A stretch of 64,000 bases of DNA from Paraburkholderia panacisoli (GCF_008369935.1 NZ_VTUZ01000010.1:186001-250000), one strand, 5' to 3'. Numbered from the stretch's first letter, positions 17,331 to 26,662 are shown. The notes: a model not told the origin generated them from the letters alone. Numbers and translations are program-made.

Positions 17331-18038
17331 TCAGATGTCCTGCACCGTCGCTGCGGTGTTGCAACCGCAGGCCGCATCGTGAGCGTGACCGGCGTTGCTG
17401 TCGTCCCATGCGGAGCCCAGGATGATCTGGCAGAAATTCAGGCGCTTGTACGACGGATCGCGCAGTTCGAGCACGTCGGCCTTGACGTTGCCAAAGGTCG
17501 TCTCGGGCTTCTTGATCGTTCCCTGCGCGAAGGCATCGATGATGCCGTTCTTGAACATCTTCTCACGCGGATGCGCCGCCACCACCTGAATCCGTTGCTC
17601 GTCGCTGAACTCGTGGTAGGCCATCCCAAGCACGTCCATCTCGACCCCGGCGGTGACGAGCGCGACCACCGGCTTCAAGTGTTCAGGCACGCCCGGCGTG
17701 GTATGCAGTGCAATCGACAGCCACACCTGTTCGATGTCGTAGTCGTTCATGCCGTGCTGCGTCATGAAATCACGCGCGGCGTTGGCGCCATCCACTTCGA
17801 AACGGTAGCCTTCGCTGCTATAGGCCGGCATCAGGCCCATGTCGTGGAACATGGCGCCGAGGTACAGCAGTTCCGGGTCGTACTTCAGGCCCTTGCGGTC
17901 GCCGCTGAGGGCGCCGAACAGGAAAACCCGCCGCGAGTGGTTGTACAGCAGGTCGGTTTCGGTATCGCGTACCAGTTGGGTGGCCGCGCGTGCAATTGCG
18001 CTGTCGGGTATCTTGATGCCTGCAATTGTGGTGCTCAT
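17331..18038 (-). CDS. HD-domain hydrolase, cyanamide-hydratase-like family
   Basis: 235 residues. The metal-binding HD signature is present: HSRRVFLFG, then MFHDMGL with the paired His-Asp, and SIALHTTPG with a further His. The overall pattern matches small HD-domain proteins annotated as cyanamide hydratase-like, but the real substrate is unknown. The C terminus has a Cys/His-rich tail (HAHDAACGCN). It is the upstream partner of katA (39 bp gap), which suggests expression under the same peroxide or stress control. Confidence 0.75.
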   Translation of the reverse strand: MSTTIAGIKIPDSAIARAATQLVRDTETDLLYNHSRRVFLFGALSGDRKGLKYDPELLYLGAMFHDMGLMPAYSSEGYRFEVDGANAARDFMTQHGMNDYDIEQVWLSIALHTTPGVPEHLKPVVALVTAGVEMDVLGMAYHEFSDEQRIQVVAAHPREKMFKNGIIDAFAQGTIKKPETTFGNVKADVLELRDPSYKRLNFCQIILGSAWDDSNAGHAHDAACGCNTAATVQDI

Positions 18039-18464
18039 TTTTCCGGTTCCTCAGTTGGCAAGTGGGTGGCGCACATGTGTGCTGCCAGGCTTCGACAATC
18101 GTCGCTGAATTCCTGACACCTTTCGAAGCGATTGATCGTAGACATCCGCTCGACTTCTCGTCCGAGAAAAATACACTACGGAGTGCGATGCATCTGATCA
18201 GCGCATGCCCGGCGGCGTCTCAATGAGAATGAGTATTGTGCAAACAGCCGGTGCCCGACAACTGGAACGAAGCGCTGAATCCTGCCAAGCGTGCGGGATA
18301 TTCTGCCGTTCCCCACTTCCGCTGAAGTCCTTCAGGCCTTGGGGTATCAATCAATAGATTCTGGCTAAGAGATCGATTGAAAAAGACTGCTTCTTATGTC
18401 TGAAGACTTTTCAGCAGACGGTGGAGCGCATATGCGGTGATCCGCTATTCTGTCGTTCAGACAC
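18039..18464. other. Intergenic region with HD-katA promoter; no gene seen
   Basis: 426 bp between the HD gene start and the end of the GlxA-type regulator gene. No frame with coding character. GAAT/GAGT-rich text at 18221-18240 weakly resembles a Fur box (about 10 of 14 positions), too weak to call as a site. The regulator and the HD gene are on the same strand, so promoter elements for HD-katA should lie in 18040-18250. Confidence 0.4.
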
Positions 18465-19466
18465 CTAAACGTGACAGCCAACTGCATCCTGCTCCCGGTC
18501 GAGGCACGTTTCGCTTTGATAGTGAAGGCGATACTGCTTAGGCGAGACGCCTACGCATCTCTGGAAAACGCATCGCATGCGATCGGCATTCCCAAAGCCA
18601 CACTCATAAGCGATGGTTTTCAAGGGACTTGCGGTACCCTGCAGCATTGCTCGTGCTGCGTGCACGCGGGCACCCACCACATATTCGGCAGGCGATATTT
18701 TCGCGTCCCGTACGAACGCGCGGGCGAATGTACGAATGCTCATGTTCGCTACGCGTGCGAGAACTTTCACCGACAAGTCACCGGTCAGATTGGACAGTAT
18801 GTATTGCTGGACTTGTGTAACCCACGAGCCGCCTTCCGCACATGGCGTGAACTGGGGACTCGACTGGCATTTCTCACCCGCGCGCTGCATGAATACGACG
18901 AGCCGCTCGGCAACTTTCAACGCGACTTCACTGCCTTTATCCAGTTTCAGCAGGTAAAGGGAGAGATCGACTGCGGCCGTTACGCCGGCCGACGTATAAA
19001 GGTTGCCGTCTTCGACAAAAGGCCGGTCGACTTCGACACGGGCGGTCGGACACAACGCTGCGAGCTGGTTTGCATAGCTCCAGTGAGTGGTGACCATTCG
19101 TTGATCCAGCAGGCCAGCGCGCGCCAGGATGAAGGAGCCACTGCAGATCGCGCCGAAGCATCGCGCCTGCCGACTTGCGCGTTCGAGCCACGCATAGATC
19201 TCGTCGGCGAACTCCCGACGGACCACTCCGGGGCCACCCGCCACAAGCAACAGGTCGTATGCATCGTGCGTGTTGCTGAAATGCCGGTCAGCGGAGATAG
19301 TCATTCCGTTTGAACATCGCAGCGGCCCATGCTCCAGACCCACAACTTCCACTCGATAGTGCGAGTCCGCCAACAAGAAGCGGTTGGCTTCCGCGAAGAC
19401 ATCGAGCGGCCCGCAAACGTCCCGCGACTGGACACCGGAAAAAGCGACTAAAGCGACGGTTCTCAT
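18465..19466 (-). CDS. GlxA-type transcriptional regulator (DJ-1/PfpI plus AraC HTH)
   Basis: 333 residues. The N-terminal half (1-~195) is a DJ-1/PfpI-like amidotransferase fold that starts MRTVALVAFSGVQSRDVCGPLDVF and has the nucleophile-elbow-like FGAICSGSFILA. The C-terminal half is an AraC-type double HTH with AYECGFGNADRMRCVFQRCVGVSPKQYR. GlxA-family members sense small nitrogenous or osmolyte metabolites, but no ligand can be assigned here. It might regulate the HD-katA unit downstream on the same strand or itself; a nested palindrome lies 50 bp upstream (19516-19546). Confidence 0.85.
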   Translation of the reverse strand: MRTVALVAFSGVQSRDVCGPLDVFAEANRFLLADSHYRVEVVGLEHGPLRCSNGMTISADRHFSNTHDAYDLLLVAGGPGVVRREFADEIYAWLERASRQARCFGAICSGSFILARAGLLDQRMVTTHWSYANQLAALCPTARVEVDRPFVEDGNLYTSAGVTAAVDLSLYLLKLDKGSEVALKVAERLVVFMQRAGEKCQSSPQFTPCAEGGSWVTQVQQYILSNLTGDLSVKVLARVANMSIRTFARAFVRDAKISPAEYVVGARVHAARAMLQGTASPLKTIAYECGFGNADRMRCVFQRCVGVSPKQYRLHYQSETCLDREQDAVGCHV

Positions 19467-19515
19467 TGGTGAACGAGATCGGTGTAAGAAACGATGTTAA
19501 AAGGACGCTGAGTTT

Positions 19516-19546
19516 GAAGTTGGCTTTTTGGAAAGCTGCTAACTTC
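19516..19546. promoter_or_regulatory. Nested palindrome upstream of the GlxA-type gene
   Basis: Outer arms GAAGTT / AACTTC and inner arms GCTTT / AAAGC form a hairpin-capable dyad between the GlxA-type gene and a LysR relic. It could be an operator of the regulator or a terminator of the former LysR gene. Confidence 0.35.
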
Positions 19547-19559
19547 GTCCAACCGGAAA

Positions 19560-19720
19560 GTTTGCCAACGCGGCATCAAGTCTGCGACCGCCACGCGCCG
19601 GACCGACCACGGCTATGGCCTCGCCAAACTTCGGCATTGAGCGCGCGCATTGCTCGTAGAATGTCTGCCCGACCGCGGTCAGCGGCGACCGAATAAATAA
19701 ACTTCGTTTAGGTCGAACAT
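19560..19720 (-). pseudogene. LysR-type regulator remnant with HTH deleted
   Basis: Reading the minus strand from 19720, an ATG opens MFDLNEVYLF, a standard LysR N terminus, and is followed within a few bases, in another frame, by SPLTAVGQTFYEQCARSM, the end of the LysR wing region. About 45-50 codons holding the helix-turn-helix are missing and the frame is broken. No ligand-binding domain follows. It lies between pobA and the GlxA-type gene. Confidence 0.6.
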
Positions 19721-19850
19721 ACATTCCTCGTACCGGCTCTGCATCCGCCATCCGGACCGTCTAATGATCAGCGGATTGGAGGTCCAAGCCGAACTGCCGC
19801 GGAAATCGTCGCGGCTGCTCGGTGAACGTCGATGCCGGCGCGAGATTGCG

Positions 19851-21035
19851 TCATTCGATGGCTTCATAGGGCAAGCCGACGTAGTTTTCCGCAATCGTGG
19901 TCAAGCCGGCTTGAGAGCTCGTCAGATAGTCCCGCTCGACTTCCTGGATCTTGCGGCTGAACGCGTCGCTGTCGGGAAACTCGTGCAGCAGTGAAGTCAT
20001 CGACCACGAAAAGCGGACAGCCTTCCAGACACGGTGCAACGCGATATCCGAATAGCGCGCCAGCAGATCTGTGCGCCGTTCGCGGTACGTCTTGATCAGG
20101 ATTCGATACAACGTGTTCACGTCGCTCGCGGCAAGATTGAGGCCTTTGGCTCCCGTGGGCGGCACGATGTGCGCGGCATCGCCGACCAGAAACAGGCGTC
20201 CATACTGCATTGGCTCGGCGACGAAGCTGCGCAGCGGCGCGATGCTCTTTTCGAGCGAAGGCCCGGTGACGAGCTGATCGCCGAGATGATCGGGCAGGCG
20301 GTTTTTGAGTTCGTTCCAGAATCGTTCGTCGGACCAATCCTCGGCCTTTTCGGTCAGGGGCACCTGCAGGTAGTAGCGGCTACGGGTGCGCGAGCGCTGG
20401 CTGCACAGCGAAAAGCCGTTCGGATGATGCGCGTAGATCAGTTCGTGATGGACCGGCGGGGTATCGGACAGCAGGCCGAGCCAGCCGAACGGATAGATGC
20501 GCTCGTAGACGCTCAGGACCTCGGCGGGGATCGTCTGCCGCGAGACGCCATGAAAGCCGTCGCAGCCCGCCACGTAATCGCAGTGCAGCGTGTGCCGCTC
20601 ACCGTTGCTCTCATAGGTCAGGTACGGGGCGTCACCGGTGATGTCGTGAATCTGGACATCTGTTACGTGATAAATGCTCGTGGCGTCCGACCGCGTGCGC
20701 GCTTCCATGAGGTCTCGCGTGACTTCGGTCTGACCGTAGACGGTGACGGTTTTGCCGCCCGTCAAGGCCTTCAGGTCGACGCGTACGCGTCGGCCTGCGA
20801 AGGCGAGGTCGATGCCCTCGTGCACGACGCCATCCTGATCCATGCGGGTGCCGACCCCGGCTTCGCGCAGCAGATCGACCGTGCCCTGTTCGAGGACGCC
20901 GGCCCGGATACGCCCCAGAACGTACTCGGGCGTTTGCCGTTCGAGAATGACGTTGTCGATTCCGGCTTGCGTCAGAAGCTGGCCAAGCAGCAGGCCGGAA
21001 GGGCCTGCGCCGATAATGGCGACTTGGGTTTTCAT
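19851..21035 (-). CDS. pobA: 4-Hydroxybenzoate 3-monooxygenase
   Basis: 394 residues, exactly the family size. It is a group A FAD monooxygenase that converts 4-hydroxybenzoate to protocatechuate with NADPH. Motifs are GAGPSGLLLGQLL (FAD, residues ~9-14), the NADPH-linked RIRAGVLEQGTVDLL, CDGFHGVSR (the DG motif), and GDAAHIVPPTGAKGLNLA (second FAD motif). It is divergent from an AraC-family gene across 158 bp, the usual pobA/pobR arrangement. Protocatechuate-cleavage genes are not in this window. Confidence 0.96.
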   Translation of the reverse strand: MKTQVAIIGAGPSGLLLGQLLTQAGIDNVILERQTPEYVLGRIRAGVLEQGTVDLLREAGVGTRMDQDGVVHEGIDLAFAGRRVRVDLKALTGGKTVTVYGQTEVTRDLMEARTRSDATSIYHVTDVQIHDITGDAPYLTYESNGERHTLHCDYVAGCDGFHGVSRQTIPAEVLSVYERIYPFGWLGLLSDTPPVHHELIYAHHPNGFSLCSQRSRTRSRYYLQVPLTEKAEDWSDERFWNELKNRLPDHLGDQLVTGPSLEKSIAPLRSFVAEPMQYGRLFLVGDAAHIVPPTGAKGLNLAASDVNTLYRILIKTYRERRTDLLARYSDIALHRVWKAVRFSWSMTSLLHEFPDSDAFSRKIQEVERDYLTSSQAGLTTIAENYVGLPYEAIE

Positions 21036-21157
21036 TGCGTGCCTCCAGGATTTTCACCGCCTCGTTCGAATGCGATGCACACGAGGTTCCGGTTTCTGAT
21101 GCCCTAATTCTTTATCACGGCGGATCTGGCGGGAAGGGAGGAATCGGCGTTAAATTG

Positions 21158-21174
21158 GGACTTTTGGAAAGTCC
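21158..21174. promoter_or_regulatory. Dyad in the pobA-pobR intergenic region
   Basis: GGACTTT-TGG-AAAGTCC, a perfect 7-bp inverted repeat centred between the divergent genes. Its position makes it a candidate regulator-binding site; AraC proteins more often use direct repeats, so this is tentative. Confidence 0.4.
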
Positions 21175-21193
21175 TGAACCGGTCGGGGGCGGG

Positions 21194-22105
21194 ATGGGGA
21201 GAGTCATTCATCGGCCATCGAGCGGAACCGGCGTCCCGGTTTTCGAGCTCTTCGGTGAACGGAAGACGTGGCCTACGCCGGATCTCCTGCATTGCGAGTC
21301 GATACCGGAGCGCAGCCGTGTGCACGACTGGGAGATCACGCAGCACCAGCATGCGGATCTCGGCCAGTTCGTGTACGTGCAGTCCGGTCATGCGGTGCTG
21401 GACGTGGAAGGCACCGTCACCGAAATCGACGAGCCGGCCGTGCAGGTCGTACCGCCGATGTGCGTGCACGGCTTTCGCTTCAGCCGCAATATCGCCGGCT
21501 ACGTGATCACACTCGCGTTGCCGCTGTTCGACTGGCTGCAGGACAGCCTGGGCGATGCCGCCCCTGGTTTGCTGCGGGCAGGCTGCTATGAGGTCGGCGC
21601 CGACAAGCCCTACATCGACCAGTTATGCCAGCGGATCGCTCGCGAGTATGGCACCGTAGCGCCGGGGCGCGATTTCGTGCTGCATTCGCTGGTCGGCGCG
21701 CTCGGCAGTTGGGTCGGGCGGCAACAGCACGAGCAACTGGAAGCCGAATGGCGGCCGGGTCGAGGACAGCAACGTACGGCATCCTTTTCCCGGCTGGTCG
21801 AGCAGCATTTTCGCGAGCACTGGTCCGTCGCCCAGTACGCTGCGGAGCTTGCCATCACGACGGCGCAACTGAACAATGTCTGCCGCCGGTCGCTGGGATG
21901 CACCGCGCTCGAGCATGTACACCGTCGCGTTCTGCTCGAGGCGAAGCGCAATCTGATCTACACGACCATGACGGTCGGCCAGATTGCCGATGTGCTGGGC
22001 TTTTCCGACGTGGCGTATTTTTCCCGCTTCTTCCGGAGGATGCAGCGTGTGAGTCCGCGCGATTTTCGACAGCAGCAGGCGTCGGACGGGCGAACCCCCG
22101 CTTGA
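21194..22105 (+). CDS. pobR: AraC-family activator of pobA
   Basis: 303 residues. An N-terminal cupin-type effector domain (QHQHADLGQFVYVQSGHAVLDVEG, then PPMCVHGFRFS) is followed by an AraC double HTH from about residue 195, with DVLGFSDVAYFSRFFRRMQRVSPRDFR. In Burkholderiaceae and many proteobacteria an AraC-type PobR responds to 4-hydroxybenzoate and activates the divergent pobA. ATG 21194 is preceded by a G-rich ribosome-binding site; the frame is open from 21035 but would overlap pobA. Confidence 0.85.
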   Translation: MGRVIHRPSSGTGVPVFELFGERKTWPTPDLLHCESIPERSRVHDWEITQHQHADLGQFVYVQSGHAVLDVEGTVTEIDEPAVQVVPPMCVHGFRFSRNIAGYVITLALPLFDWLQDSLGDAAPGLLRAGCYEVGADKPYIDQLCQRIAREYGTVAPGRDFVLHSLVGALGSWVGRQQHEQLEAEWRPGRGQQRTASFSRLVEQHFREHWSVAQYAAELAITTAQLNNVCRRSLGCTALEHVHRRVLLEAKRNLIYTTMTVGQIADVLGFSDVAYFSRFFRRMQRVSPRDFRQQQASDGRTPA

Positions 22106-22376
22106 TGGGAGGACCGCCTGTGGGCAACGTCGCGGATGATGCCGGCCAGCGCGAGCTCGGCGAGTTCGGGGGCGGCTATGCGGCGCGGCGGTCCGATGGA
22201 TGAATCCATGCCAGCGCGAGGTACAGGCAGACGAGGGTACGCATGCACTCAGATCGCTCTATCAACCGCTCGCAGCTCTCGGTTAAGGGTAGAACGACCC
22301 ATGAAAACCTCGTAAACGTTCGGTCGCCGACTTCTTCAACTGTATCGGCCGAGCCCGGCCGTCTACCGGTTCCCCA
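22106..22376. other. Intergenic, no gene seen
   Basis: 271 bp between the convergent pobR and ParA genes. Short frames only; no clear terminator, repeat or promoter recognised. Confidence 0.4.
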
Positions 22377-23141
22377 CTATCCGGCCAGTTCGCGATGCAA
22401 GGCCCGATACTCCTGCGAGAGTTTGTGTCCCGGATCGAGGTGAATGACAGGGGTCGCCTGCTGATGCGATTCGCGGATCTTCACGGACGAAGACAGCCGC
22501 GAAGCCAGCACCGGCAAGCCTTCACCGACGAGTTCGTCGACCAGCTTTTGAGGCAGGCTCGCACGAGGCTGAAACTGATTGATGACAATCCCCTCCACCT
22601 CCAGCGCCACGTTGTGATCCTGCTGGATCTCCTTCACGTTTTCCAGCAACGTGTAAAGCGCGCGACGGGAAAAGTCATCACAGTCGAACGGAATCAGACA
22701 GCGCTCGACGGCAATTAGCGCGGAGCGCGTGTAGAAGTTCAACGCCGGTGGCGTGTCGATATAAATCGCGTCATACATGTCGAGTTCGTTGAGCGCGTCA
22801 CGCAACTTGTAGATCTTGTAGCGGGATTCCAGTTTGCCGTGCAACGCGTCCAGATCAGCATGAGCCGGCATAACGTCCAGGTTCTCAAACGGCGTCGGAT
22901 GAATGAAAGACGTAACTTCTACGGGCCTGAAGCTGAATGTCAGCGCGGTTTCAAAGAAGCCGGCGACGGTAGGATGGACCTCGCCGGCCTGCGGGCCGAG
23001 CAGGTATTGAGTTGAATTCGCCTGGGCATCCAGGTCGATCACCAGAGTGCGCAGACCTTCGCTCGCACTTATGGCCGCCAGGTTGCAGACGATAGTCGAT
23101 TTGCCAACACCACCTTTCTGATTGAATACGACGCGCCGCAT
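22377..23141 (-). CDS. parA: Orphan ParA-family Walker ATPase
   Basis: 254 residues. The deviant Walker A KGGVGKST is at about 9-16, the Walker A' segment is LVIDLDAQAN, and Walker B is YIDTPPAL. These are the marks of ParA/Soj partition ATPases, which form nucleotide-dependent gradients on DNA. No parB gene or parS-like palindrome is adjacent, so this is a stand-alone copy of the kind found on Burkholderiaceae secondary replicons; its cargo is unknown. ATG 23141 has AGGGGAG 5 nt upstream. It is a single-gene unit, convergent with pobR. Confidence 0.88.
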   Translation of the reverse strand: MRRVVFNQKGGVGKSTIVCNLAAISASEGLRTLVIDLDAQANSTQYLLGPQAGEVHPTVAGFFETALTFSFRPVEVTSFIHPTPFENLDVMPAHADLDALHGKLESRYKIYKLRDALNELDMYDAIYIDTPPALNFYTRSALIAVERCLIPFDCDDFSRRALYTLLENVKEIQQDHNVALEVEGIVINQFQPRASLPQKLVDELVGEGLPVLASRLSSSVKIRESHQQATPVIHLDPGHKLSQEYRALHRELAG

Positions 23142-23370
23142 GTTCTCCCCTTGAACGGAAGCTGTCTCGAATCCTCCAGCATACCTGAGTCAGCGGACCG
23201 GGTAGATGCGAGCGGCTATTTTCCGGGGTGGGCAATCGTCGTTGAGCACGCGAGCAAGGACTGATCGGAGATCAGCGTACATTTTATGAGCCGCGTATCA
23301 CGCTGCTTTGAAGCAGGCTCTTGCGTCGGCATTGCGACGCATGACGCACGCCTCATCAACGGGATAATTT

Positions 23371-23727
23371 CACACGTTCGTCGCGAGGGTGCCACTGCCT
23401 ATCTCGATCGTCGCCGATTGCTGTGGCTTCAGGCCGGTGGCGCTGACGCTACTTCACGACCGAGGCAGCGAGTGGCGCAGCGTGTTCGAGAGCGGCAACG
23501 TCCAGGCCACAATCGCCACCGTAAGCAGTGATCTGGCCGTCACCGCATGGCTCGCCTCGGCTATCTCCGCCGACCTCGCGATTCTGAGCGGCGACGATGA
23601 TCTCCCGACCTTGCCAAACTGTGCGATTGGCCCGTGCCTGCGGTCAGTCGCATCGCTTGTTGCGCAAAAGTTTGCGCGGTATGTGCGCGAGCGGTTGCGC
23701 GGATTTCATAACGAAGCCTCGTTTTGA
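23371..23727 (+). pseudogene. C-terminal fragment of a LysR-type regulator
   Basis: About 118 codons resembling the second half of a LysR substrate-binding domain: PLPISIVADCCGFRPVALTLL, then WRSVFESGNVQATIATVSSDLAVTAWL and DDDLPTLPNCAIG, ending shortly after. An in-frame stop at 23365 and the lack of any HTH upstream show that the N-terminal two thirds are gone. It could in principle be the displaced tail of the LysR relic at 19560-19720. Confidence 0.65.
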
Positions 23728-23730
23728 TAG

Positions 23731-23961
23731 TCATTGCTTACCCGTCGCCAGGCGCCTTAGGTCGCCATGATCGATACGCGCTGGTCTTGTTACGGCAAAG
23801 AGCGTTAATGCGTCGGCCGGAGTTGGCTGCTTGCTCCGCCAACCCTTGATGAAACTGTCGCGCTCCTCAAACATCAGCTCAAGCTCGAACGAATTCGCGG
23901 GGTACCTACCGATGACGACAAGACAGCCTTCCGCATCTTCGTGACGCCGCGAACTGCGCAT
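23731..23961 (-). CDS. Small hypothetical protein
   Basis: 76 residues from the ATG at 23961 (AAGGA about 9 nt upstream); the frame is open to 24090, but that part overlaps the repeated leader. The sequence is charged and soluble, with GRYPANSFELELMFEERDSF and a C-terminal RIDHGDLRRLATGKQ. I do not recognise the family. It converges on the LysR fragment. Confidence 0.35.
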   Translation of the reverse strand: MRSSRRHEDAEGCLVVIGRYPANSFELELMFEERDSFIKGWRSKQPTPADALTLFAVTRPARIDHGDLRRLATGKQ

Positions 23962-24009
23962 AAATCGGATTCCTTCCCTTCTGAACAAAGCCGCATGACA
24001 AGTACCGTG

Positions 24010-24249
24010 GGCAACCCTGAGCGCGCCCCACCTACCGGGTGAAGCGTTGAACGACAAACTGGACCGCTGCCCTATGCGCAGGGTAAACACGCATCGGCGA
24101 CTCGTCTGATTCGCACGTCGTGGCCGACTTTGTCAATAGATGGGCCGATTCAGGTAGTCGATTCACGTCCACGCGGGACTAAGATCGGCTCAACTGTTAG
24201 CGCGCCGGACCATCAAGTCTGCCCTGCCCGCGCCACTCTTCGATTGCAT
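24010..24249 (+). repeat. Leader repeat copy A, upstream of phaJ
   Basis: A ~240 bp block that is repeated, diverged, at 28212-28453. The copies share exact stretches of about 26 nt (from 24081) and about 35 nt (around 24117-24151). Copy A begins with in-frame codons reading YRGQP-stop, the counterpart of YRRQP-stop at the end of the AraC gene at 27221-28222, so it includes the tail of a lost AraC gene plus the intergenic region behind it. Both copies sit just before acyl-CoA-related genes. Confidence 0.75.
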
Positions 24250-24431
24250 GTCGGGAATTCGAGCACGAGTCATACGGTGCCCATCGGGACATACACGTCC
24301 CCAAACCTGGCGCGACGGCAGAGACTCGCCTTGCGGCATTTTGTGGTCTCGCCGTGAAATTGACCCTACGGTGCGGCAGCGCTTCGGAAACAGACAGTCC
24401 ATTCATTCGGTAATAACTAGTTGAGCGACAG

Positions 24432-24929
24432 ATGAACGAAATCGGCGGTTACGATATTGAAGACCTGGAAGCGGGCGTAAGCGCCACCTTTGCGAAGATC
24501 ATTACGGACACAGACATCCTGTCCTTCGCGGCCGCATCCGGCGATAACAACGCGGTCCACATCAATGAGGAATTCGCGCTGACCACCCCGTTCAAGGGGC
24601 GCATTGCGCATGGGATGCTATCCGCAAGTGTGATTTCGGCGGCTCTCGCCGGGCATCTCCCGGGCCCTGGCACCGTATACCTCGGACAGAACCTGCGTTT
24701 CAAGGCACCGGTCCGGCCTGGCGATACTGTGCATGCAACGGTCGCTGTGAAAGAACTGCAACTGGAAAAGTGCCGCGTCGTGATGTCTACCGTCTGTACG
24801 GTCGGAGAAAAAGTAGTGATCGAAGGCGAAGCAGTCGTCATGGTCACGTCCAGTGCGCGTCGTGTGGCTGAACACGCGGCCCGCGCCGAGCAGCCAGTAA
24901 GCGTGAGTGAATCAGGCGAGGCGTTGTGA
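24432..24929 (+). CDS. phaJ: MaoC-like (R)-specific enoyl-CoA hydratase
   Basis: 165 residues, hot-dog fold. The hydratase signature with catalytic Asp and His is GDNNAVHINEEFA near residue 38, followed by RIAHGMLSASVISA. PhaJ-type enzymes hydrate trans-2-enoyl-CoA from beta-oxidation to (R)-3-hydroxyacyl-CoA, the monomer for PHA synthase. The adjacent phaC, whose start region overlaps the phaJ stop, makes this role very likely. Expression probably starts in the conserved leader at 24010-24249, 180 bp upstream. Confidence 0.88.
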   Translation: MNEIGGYDIEDLEAGVSATFAKIITDTDILSFAAASGDNNAVHINEEFALTTPFKGRIAHGMLSASVISAALAGHLPGPGTVYLGQNLRFKAPVRPGDTVHATVAVKELQLEKCRVVMSTVCTVGEKVVIEGEAVVMVTSSARRVAEHAARAEQPVSVSESGEAL

Positions 24930-24931
24930 TC

Positions 24932-26662
24932 ATGCCGTTAAACATACCTACTGAATATATACAGGGCTTCCTCAAGTCCGGGCAGCCGTTCTGGCGTGCC
25001 ATGGTCCGCCAGGAAACGAATGGCGATCCTCTGGATCCCATGCACACTACAGTGCAGCCGCCGGAAGCACTAGTCGACCCTATGGCACTGATCGATGCGT
25101 ACTCGGCGTACTGGCCACAATTGGCGTCGGTCTGGACCCGAACGCTGGCCAGCACAATGGGCGCGGAAAGCGAGCCAGTGATTGCCCCGAAGCGCAGCGA
25201 CCGTCGCTTTCTTGCGGAAGACTGGCGCAAGAACGCCTGGTACTGCCTGCTCAAGCAGAACTACCTGCTCAACGCGCGCCTGCTTGAAGACGTGATCGAT
25301 GCAGTGATTCTGAGCGAAAAAGACAAGCGGAAGCTCGAATTCTTCGCGAGGCAGTTGATCGACTCGCTAAGCCCGGCCAATTTCGTCGCGACCAATCCCG
25401 AGGCGCTCAGGCTTGTGTTCGAATCGAGCGGCGACAGCTTGCGTGACGGTTTCACCAACCTGCTTGGCGATCTGCAACGCGGCAACATCTCGATCACTGA
25501 CGAGACCGCCTACGAGGTCGGGCGCAACGTGGCGGCGTCTCAGGGTACGGTCGTGTTCGAGAACGATCTATTCCAGTTGATTCAGTATGCGCCGCTCACC
25601 GACAAGGTAGCCAAACGCCCATTGCTGATCATGCCGCCTTGTATCAACAAGTACTACATTCTCGATCTGCAGCCCGAGAATTCCTTTGTGCGCTTTGCCT
25701 GCGAACAGGGGATGACGGTATTCATGGTGTCGTGGCGCAACCCCGATGCCGCGATGGCCCAAACGACGTGGGACGACTACGCCGAACAAGGCGCGCTGGC
25801 AGCCATAGACGTCGCGCTGGCGATCACCCGCGCCGACCGTGTCAATGCTGTGGGCTGGTGTGTGGGCGGCACCATTTTGTCGTCGGCCGCGGCGATCTCC
25901 CGAGCTCGCGGCGACGACAAGCTGGCCAGCATCACGTTGCTCACCACGATGCTGGATTTCGACGAACCCGGCGAGCTGGGCGTCTTCATTGACGAAGCGG
26001 GTGTCGCTCAGCGAGAGGGTGCAATCGGTCGAGGTGGCATCTACTCCGGCAAGGAACTGGGGTTCACGTTCCAGACATTGCGAGCAAACGATCTGATCTG
26101 GCCTTACGTCATCGACAACTATCTGAAGGGCAAGTCGCCACCGGCATTCGACCTGCTGTACTGGAACGCCGACAGCACGAATCTGCCGGGGCCCATGTAC
26201 ACCTGGTATTTGCGCAACATGTATCTGGAGAACAACCTGTGCAAACCGGGGCGGTTGACGGTGTGCGGCACGCCAGTCGACCTGGGACGCATCGACACCC
26301 CTGCCTATGTGCTGGCAACCGAGGAAGACCATATCGTGCCGTGGCGATCGGCTTACCGGTCCACACAACTGGTTGGCGGTCCGACTCAGTTCGTTCTCGG
26401 CGCAAGTGGCCACATAGCTGGGGTCGTCAATCCCGCGTCGAAGAACAAGAGAAGTTTCAAGGCCAGTGGCGATTCGACCGGCGATCCGGACGCGTGGCTG
26501 GCGTCAGCCGAAACACGGCCGGGCAGTTGGTGGAACCACTGGATCGAGTGGCTGAAGCCGTACGCCGGAGAATCGGTCAATGCGCGCAAGAAGCCGGGAA
26601 GCGCCATTCATAAGCCGGTCGAACCGGCACCCGGGCGCTACGTGCAAGTGCGCGCGGCATAG
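24932..26662 (+). CDS. phaC: Poly(3-hydroxyalkanoate) synthase
   Basis: 576 residues from ATG 24932 (GTG 24926, overlapping the phaJ stop, is also possible). It polymerises (R)-3-hydroxyacyl-CoA at the granule surface. The lipase-like box GWCVGG places the catalytic Cys at residue 310; the other triad members are the Asp in EEDHIVPW and the His in GASGHIAGVVNP. The N-terminal FLAEDWRKNAWYCLLKQNYLL block is typical of class I/II enzymes. The usual phaA/phaB partners are absent, and pairing with phaJ suggests monomer supply from fatty-acid beta-oxidation. Followed by a very strong terminator hairpin. Confidence 0.95.
   Translation: MPLNIPTEYIQGFLKSGQPFWRAMVRQETNGDPLDPMHTTVQPPEALVDPMALIDAYSAYWPQLASVWTRTLASTMGAESEPVIAPKRSDRRFLAEDWRKNAWYCLLKQNYLLNARLLEDVIDAVILSEKDKRKLEFFARQLIDSLSPANFVATNPEALRLVFESSGDSLRDGFTNLLGDLQRGNISITDETAYEVGRNVAASQGTVVFENDLFQLIQYAPLTDKVAKRPLLIMPPCINKYYILDLQPENSFVRFACEQGMTVFMVSWRNPDAAMAQTTWDDYAEQGALAAIDVALAITRADRVNAVGWCVGGTILSSAAAISRARGDDKLASITLLTTMLDFDEPGELGVFIDEAGVAQREGAIGRGGIYSGKELGFTFQTLRANDLIWPYVIDNYLKGKSPPAFDLLYWNADSTNLPGPMYTWYLRNMYLENNLCKPGRLTVCGTPVDLGRIDTPAYVLATEEDHIVPWRSAYRSTQLVGGPTQFVLGASGHIAGVVNPASKNKRSFKASGDSTGDPDAWLASAETRPGSWWNHWIEWLKPYAGESVNARKKPGSAIHKPVEPAPGRYVQVRAA

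Noticed and set aside
15675..18116. 813-codon open frame on the plus strand antisense to katA and the HD gene
   Set aside because: It is a shadow of high-GC coding on the other strand. Arg/His-rich text without any domain; katA and the HD protein are unmistakable.
18221..18240. Fur-box-like text upstream of HD-katA
   Set aside because: Only about 10 of 14 matches and a weak second arm; not enough to call.
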